Part shown: positions 12,598-15,842 of the stretch, piece after piece
Position numbering within the stretch: the stretch's first letter is position 1
Layout: each line of letters begins with the position of its first letter
DNA from: JACMOY01 sp046590855
Lineage (GTDB): Bacteria; Actinomycetota; Actinomycetes; Actinomycetales; Angustibacteraceae
Length of the DNA stretch: 15,842 nt
Reading direction: 5' to 3'
Assembly (NCBI GenBank): GCA_046590855.1
Contig: JBKJTJ010000123.1
Coordinates: 1 to 15,842, forward strand
The notes under the pieces: generated by a model
What the model saw: only the letters and a program-made list of their open reading frames with translations
Told to the model about the DNA's origin: nothing
The model's database searches: none
Translations under genes and position numbers: made by a program

Positions 12598-14124
12598 TCA
12601 GCCGACGTGCGCGGGCACCGACTCGTCGGTGCCCAGCTCCTCGTGCTTGACGTCGAGCCCCACGACGATGATCACGGCGGCGGACAGCACCATGGCGCCG
12701 CCGACCAGGAAGGCGCGGGTGGCCCCGTGGGTCTGCGCCACCAGCGCGATCTGCTGCTTGGCCGCGGCGCCGAGGTCGGCGCCCGGGGCGGACATCAGCT
12801 CGGCCGTCTTGTCCTTCAGCGCCGAGACCGACACGGTGCTCAGCACGGCGAGGCCGATCGAGCCCCCGACCTGCTGCATGGTGTTCAGCACTGCAGAGCC
12901 GACGCCGGAGTCCTCGCGGGCCACGCCCTTGACGGCGGTCAGCGTGAGCGGGACGAACACGAGGCCGAGGCCCACCGACAGTAGGATCATCCACGGCAGC
13001 AGACCACCGAGGTAGGTCGAGTCGACCTGCAGCCGCGAGAAGCCGTACATGCCGATGGCGCCGAGCAGCCCGCCGAACCCGCTGATCCAGATGGGGTCGA
13101 CCCGGGTGATCAGCGCCGACGCGGTCTGGGCGGCAACGACGATGCCGACGCTGAACGGCAGGAACGCGAAGCCGGACTTGACCGGGCTGTAGCCGAGCAC
13201 CTGCTGGATGAACAGGCCCAGGAAGTAGAACATCGCGAACATGCCCGCACCGACGACGAGCATCGACACGAAGCTGACCGCGCGGGTGCGGCTGGCCAGC
13301 ACCCGGAACGGCATCAGCGCGTGCGTCGAGCGTGACTCGATGACCAGGAACAGCCCGATCAGCACCAGACCGGCGACGATGGTCGCGACGGTGACGCCGT
13401 TGCCCCACGACGTGGACGCCGCGTGGGTCAGTCCGTAGACCAGCGAGACCAGGCCGGCGGTGGCGGTCAGGGCGCCCGGGATGTCGAACCCGCCGCTCTC
13501 GCGCGCGGACTCACCGAGCACGCGCGGCGCCATCACCAGGACGAGGATGCCGATCGGCACGTTGACGAAGAAGGTCCAGCGCCACGACGACTCGGTCAGC
13601 ACCCCGCCGAGCAGCAGGCCGATGGCCGCGCCGGCACCGGACATGGCCGCGTACACGCCGAACGCGCGGTTGCGGGCCGGGCCGGCGGGGAAGGTGGTGG
13701 TGATCAGCGACAGCGCGGTGGGCGAGGCGATCGCGGCGCCGACCCCTTGCAGCACGCGGGCGCCGAGCAGCATGCCCTCGCTCTGGGCCAGACCGCCGAT
13801 CAGCGAGGCCAGGGCGAACACCCCGACGCCGGTCATGAACACCTTGCGGCGACCCAGCAGGTCACCGGCGCGACCACCGAGCAGCAACAGCCCGCCGAAC
13901 GCCAGCGTGTAGGCGTTCACCACCCACGACAGGTTGGCCGGGGTGAACCGCAGGTCGGTCTGGATGTGCGGCAGGGCGATGTTGACGATGGTGCCGTCGA
14001 GCACCACCATCAGCTGCGCCGCGCTGATCAGGGCCAGCGCGAGCCCGAGGTGGGAGTGGCCGTGGGGTGCGGCGTCGGGGCGACCGGACGTGCCGGTCGC
14101 CTCGTCCTGGGTGGTTTGCGACAT
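12598..14124 (-). CDS. DHA2-family (EmrB/QacA-type) MFS drug exporter
   Basis: A 508-residue membrane protein with about 14 hydrophobic segments, a proton-driven multidrug or metabolite exporter. Motif D1, LDGTIVNIALP, is at 42-52 in the first segment; motif A, GGRAGDLLGRRKV, at 83-95; motif C with its Gly-rich GVYAAMSGAGAAIG-type helix at about 156-175; and WRWTFFVNVP at 181-190. The N-terminal 25 residues are hydrophilic. The start is fixed by GGAGGATCCACC just before the ATG. It lies 64 bp behind a TetR gene on the same strand and is probably co-transcribed and repressed by it. The substrate is unknown; lipophilic drugs or dyes are usual. Confidence 0.94.
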   Translation of the reverse strand: MSQTTQDEATGTSGRPDAAPHGHSHLGLALALISAAQLMVVLDGTIVNIALPHIQTDLRFTPANLSWVVNAYTLAFGGLLLLGGRAGDLLGRRKVFMTGVGVFALASLIGGLAQSEGMLLGARVLQGVGAAIASPTALSLITTTFPAGPARNRAFGVYAAMSGAGAAIGLLLGGVLTESSWRWTFFVNVPIGILVLVMAPRVLGESARESGGFDIPGALTATAGLVSLVYGLTHAASTSWGNGVTVATIVAGLVLIGLFLVIESRSTHALMPFRVLASRTRAVSFVSMLVVGAGMFAMFYFLGLFIQQVLGYSPVKSGFAFLPFSVGIVVAAQTASALITRVDPIWISGFGGLLGAIGMYGFSRLQVDSTYLGGLLPWMILLSVGLGLVFVPLTLTAVKGVAREDSGVGSAVLNTMQQVGGSIGLAVLSTVSVSALKDKTAELMSAPGADLGAAAKQQIALVAQTHGATRAFLVGGAMVLSAAVIIVVGLDVKHEELGTDESVPAHVG

Positions 14125-14188
14125 GGTGGATCCTCCGAGTGACGGGGGTGGTCGCGCGGCGGTGCGCGGGGCGGGGGCGTGCTGAGGT

Positions 14189-14815
14189 TCAGGCGAGCGG
14201 AGCAGGTGGTGAGGAGCGGCAGCGTCCGGCGGGCAGGACGACCTGGTCGACGATCTGCTCGACGAGGTCGGTGGTGGGGTGCTGCCCTCGCAGCAGCAGC
14301 CGGTGCATGACGATGCTGGGCAGGATGTCGACCAGCAGCTCGATGTCTGCGTCCGGGCAGATCTCACCGCGAGCCTTGGCGCGGGCGAAGACCGCCCGTG
14401 TCGCAGCCAGCCGCGGCTCGAGGAAACGCTGCTCGAACGCCGACCGCAGCTCTTGGTCGTGGTGCATGGCGGTCATCAGGCTCGCGATGATCCCGACGGG
14501 GGCCAGGTCGACCAGGCCCCCGCGGTTGCAGGCCAGACCCACGAGGTCACCGCGCACCGAGCCGGTGTCGGTGCTGATCACGTCCTCGCAACGGTTCAGG
14601 GCGTCGACGACCAGGTCGCCCTTGGTGCGCCACCGCCGGTACAGCGAGGCCTTCCCGGCTCGGGCCGCGGCGGCGACCGCGTCCATCGTGAGGCGGTCGT
14701 AGCCCACCTCACGCAGCAGGGTGAGGGTGGCGTCGAAGATCGCGTCCTCGCGGGCGCCGGTGATGCGCGGGCGGTTGGTCGTCGTGGAGTCCACCGCTCG
14801 GCACCGGCCTGTCAT
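14189..14815 (-). CDS. TetR/AcrR-family transcriptional repressor
   Basis: A 208-residue TetR-type regulator. The helix-turn-helix is at about 22-68, with EDAIFDATLTLLREVGYDRLTMDAV, then ARAGKASLYRRWRTKGDLV. The C-terminal ligand-binding half is helical and diverged. It precedes the DHA2 exporter by 64 bp on the same strand, the standard repressor-exporter pairing in which the exported compound lifts repression. ATG 14815 is used; GTG 14794 is an alternative that would lengthen the leader. Upstream is a clear promoter whose start region is covered by an inverted repeat, giving autorepression. Confidence 0.93.
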   Translation of the reverse strand: MTGRCRAVDSTTTNRPRITGAREDAIFDATLTLLREVGYDRLTMDAVAAAARAGKASLYRRWRTKGDLVVDALNRCEDVISTDTGSVRGDLVGLACNRGGLVDLAPVGIIASLMTAMHHDQELRSAFEQRFLEPRLAATRAVFARAKARGEICPDADIELLVDILPSIVMHRLLLRGQHPTTDLVEQIVDQVVLPAGRCRSSPPAPLA

Positions 14816-14821
14816 CTCGAT

Positions 14822-14842
14822 GAAACGGAACGGTTTCGTTCC
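14822..14842. promoter_or_regulatory. Candidate TetR operator (overlapping inverted repeats)
   Basis: The + strand reads GAAAC-N6-GTTTC at 14822-14837, overlapped by GGAACG-GTTT-CGTTCC at 14827-14842, both perfect dyads. The site begins 7 bp before the TetR start codon and reaches to about the predicted transcription start. This is the right place for an autorepression site of the TetR-MFS operon. It is also AT-richer than the surrounding sequence. Confidence 0.75.
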
Positions 14843-14849
14843 AAGAGAG

Positions 14850-14879
14850 ACGCTAACCCTGCGGGCCGGCCGGGGTCAA
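14850..14879 (-). promoter_or_regulatory. Promoter of the tetR-MFS operon
   Basis: On the minus strand, TTGACC (14879-14874) is followed after 18 bp by TAGCGT (14855-14850), a good actinobacterial housekeeping-type promoter with a TAnnnT -10. Transcription should start near 14843, at the edge of the inverted-repeat operator, giving a leader of about 28 bases. It is squeezed into the 69-bp gap behind the accD stop codon. Confidence 0.7.
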
Positions 14880-14884
14880 CCCCC

Positions 14885-15842
14885 TCAGAGCGGGATGTTG
14901 CCGTGCTGCCCGCGCACCTGCGGGTTGTCCGCGATGGCTCGCGCGAGGGTGCTGCGGGTGCGCTCGGGCTCGACGACCTCGTCGATGACACCGATCTCGA
15001 CCGCGCGCGCCAGGCCACCGGCGAGCACCTCGTGCTCGGCGGCGAGCTCGGTCTCGACCTGGGCCCGGGCGTCCTCGGGGACGTCGGCCAGCCGCCGGCG
15101 GTGCAGGATCCGGACCGCCGCCACGGCCCCCATCACGGCCACCTGGGCGTCGGGCCACGCGAGCACGCGGGTGGCGCCCAGCGAGCGGGCGTTCATCGCG
15201 ATGTAGGCGCCGCCGTACGCCTTGCGGGTGACCAGCGTGACCCGCGGGACGGTGGCCTCGGCGAACGCGTGCAGCAGCTTGGCCCCGCGCCGCACGACGC
15301 CGTCCCACTCCTGGCCGACACCGGGCAGGTAACCCGGCACGTCGACCAGCACGATCAGGGGGACGCCGAACGCGTCGCACATCCGCACGAACCGAGCCGC
15401 CTTCTCCGCCGAAAGCGAGTCGAGGCAGCCGCCCTTGCGGATCGGGTTGTTCGCGATGACTCCGACTGTGCGGGCACCCAGGCGCCCGAGACCGACCACG
15501 ATGTTGGGTGCCCACTGGGCCTGCAGCTCGTCGAAGGAGCCGGGGTCGAGCACCGCGCTCACGAGCGGTTTGACGTCGTACGCCCGCTGCGGCCGCTGCG
15601 GGAGGTGGACGCTGGGATCGTCCTGCTCCTGACGTACCGAATGCAGGTCAAAGATGCCGGGCTGAGCGAACCGGCCGGTGATCCGGCGGGCCCGCACATA
15701 GGCGTCCGCTTCGTCGTTGGCAATCACGTGCACCACGCCGGACTTCTTGCCGTGGGCCTCTGCTCCACCCAGGCCTTCCATGTCGATGTGCTCACCGGTG
15801 ACACTGCGCACCACGTCCGGCCCGGTCACGAAGATCTTGCCT
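14885..15842 (-). CDS. Acyl-CoA carboxylase beta subunit (AccD6-like carboxyltransferase), 5' end outside window
   Basis: The C-terminal ~318 residues of a biotin-dependent carboxyltransferase; the frame is open to the right edge (codons for Gly-Lys-Ile-Phe precede the GTG at 15829), so roughly 150-200 residues are missing. It transfers carboxyl from biotin to acetyl- or propionyl-CoA, with a separate biotin-carrying alpha subunit, to supply malonyl-CoA or methylmalonyl-CoA. Visible motifs are FVTGPDVVRSVTGE, EKAARFVRMCDAFGVP, VDVPGYLPGVGQEWDGVVRR, VTLVTRKAYGGAYIAMN (oxyanion Gly-Gly) and WPDAQVAVMGAVAAV. The end RGQHGNIPL resembles the accD6-type subunits in actinobacterial fatty-acid synthase clusters, so fab genes may lie to the right. 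The paralogue assignment is by memory of the family; AccD5-like propionyl-CoA carboxylase is an alternative. Confidence 0.92.
   Translation of the reverse strand, partial: GKIFVTGPDVVRSVTGEHIDMEGLGGAEAHGKKSGVVHVIANDEADAYVRARRITGRFAQPGIFDLHSVRQEQDDPSVHLPQRPQRAYDVKPLVSAVLDPGSFDELQAQWAPNIVVGLGRLGARTVGVIANNPIRKGGCLDSLSAEKAARFVRMCDAFGVPLIVLVDVPGYLPGVGQEWDGVVRRGAKLLHAFAEATVPRVTLVTRKAYGGAYIAMNARSLGATRVLAWPDAQVAVMGAVAAVRILHRRRLADVPEDARAQVETELAAEHEVLAGGLARAVEIGVIDEVVEPERTRSTLARAIADNPQVRGQHGNIPL

Noticed and set aside
11798..13408. A 536-codon minus-strand open frame over DUF3145 and the MFS gene
   Set aside because: It conflicts with a DUF3145 gene with its own ribosome site and with the MFS frame, and its composition is that of a shadow frame.
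14872..14883. GGGGTCAACCCC as a terminator of accD
   Set aside because: The dyad has only 4-bp arms and includes the likely -35 of the tetR promoter, so promoter function explains it better.

Overview
The window looks like a chromosomal segment of a high-GC actinobacterium. The grounds are: very GC-rich DNA with strongly GC-biased third codon positions, frequent GTG starts, a tRNA gene without an encoded CCA end, a DUF3145 gene, an ANTAR regulator, a deazaflavin-nitroreductase-like gene, and an AccD6-type acyl-CoA carboxylase subunit at the right edge. I cannot place it to genus. There is no transposase, integrase, CRISPR array, rRNA or origin. No gene-free stretch exceeds about 300 bases; the longest gaps, of roughly 130-160 bases, lie before the vWA gene and before the DUF3145 gene.

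Layout. (1) 1-2569 (+): the end of a sugar-uptake operon, with a XylH-type ABC permease followed by a ROK-family repressor. (2) 2575-6209 (-): a closely packed unit read soxR, TPP-dependent decarboxylase/synthase-like enzyme, luciferase-like (LLM) flavin oxidoreductase, SDR dehydrogenase (junctions +9, -4 and +24 bp). (3) 6266-7198 (+): a questin-oxidase-like gene divergent from soxR. An almost canonical SoxR box sits in a soxS-like promoter between them, and the start codon lies where transcription should begin. (4) 7202-8254: an ANTAR protein (-), a PPOX-type flavin protein (+) with a DosR-like palindrome upstream, and a Met-type tRNA with anticodon CAT. (5) 8281-9458: a frameshifted deazaflavin-dependent nitroreductase-like gene (-), a 36-residue lipoprotein, and a GNAT acetyltransferase. 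(6) 9587-11867: a 595-residue vWA protein (+) convergent with a small unknown protein (-). (7) 12027-15842: a DUF3145 gene (+), a strong bidirectional hairpin, a DHA2-type MFS exporter with its TetR repressor (-), and the 3' part of an acyl-CoA carboxylase beta subunit (-).

How the genes may work together. The most interesting unit is the divergent SoxR locus. SoxR is a [2Fe-2S] sensor that in actinobacteria responds to redox-cycling compounds such as quinone pigments. Fungal questin oxidase opens the ring of an anthraquinone. A SoxR-controlled questin-oxidase homologue, with a flavin oxidoreductase, an SDR and a TPP enzyme in the opposite arm, fits a quinone-sensing and quinone-breaking module; this is inference from sequence. 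A second regulated unit is TetR-MFS, whose predicted operator overlies the predicted transcription start and which seems inserted between fatty-acid synthesis genes and DUF3145. The xyl-like operon is ordinary carbon uptake.
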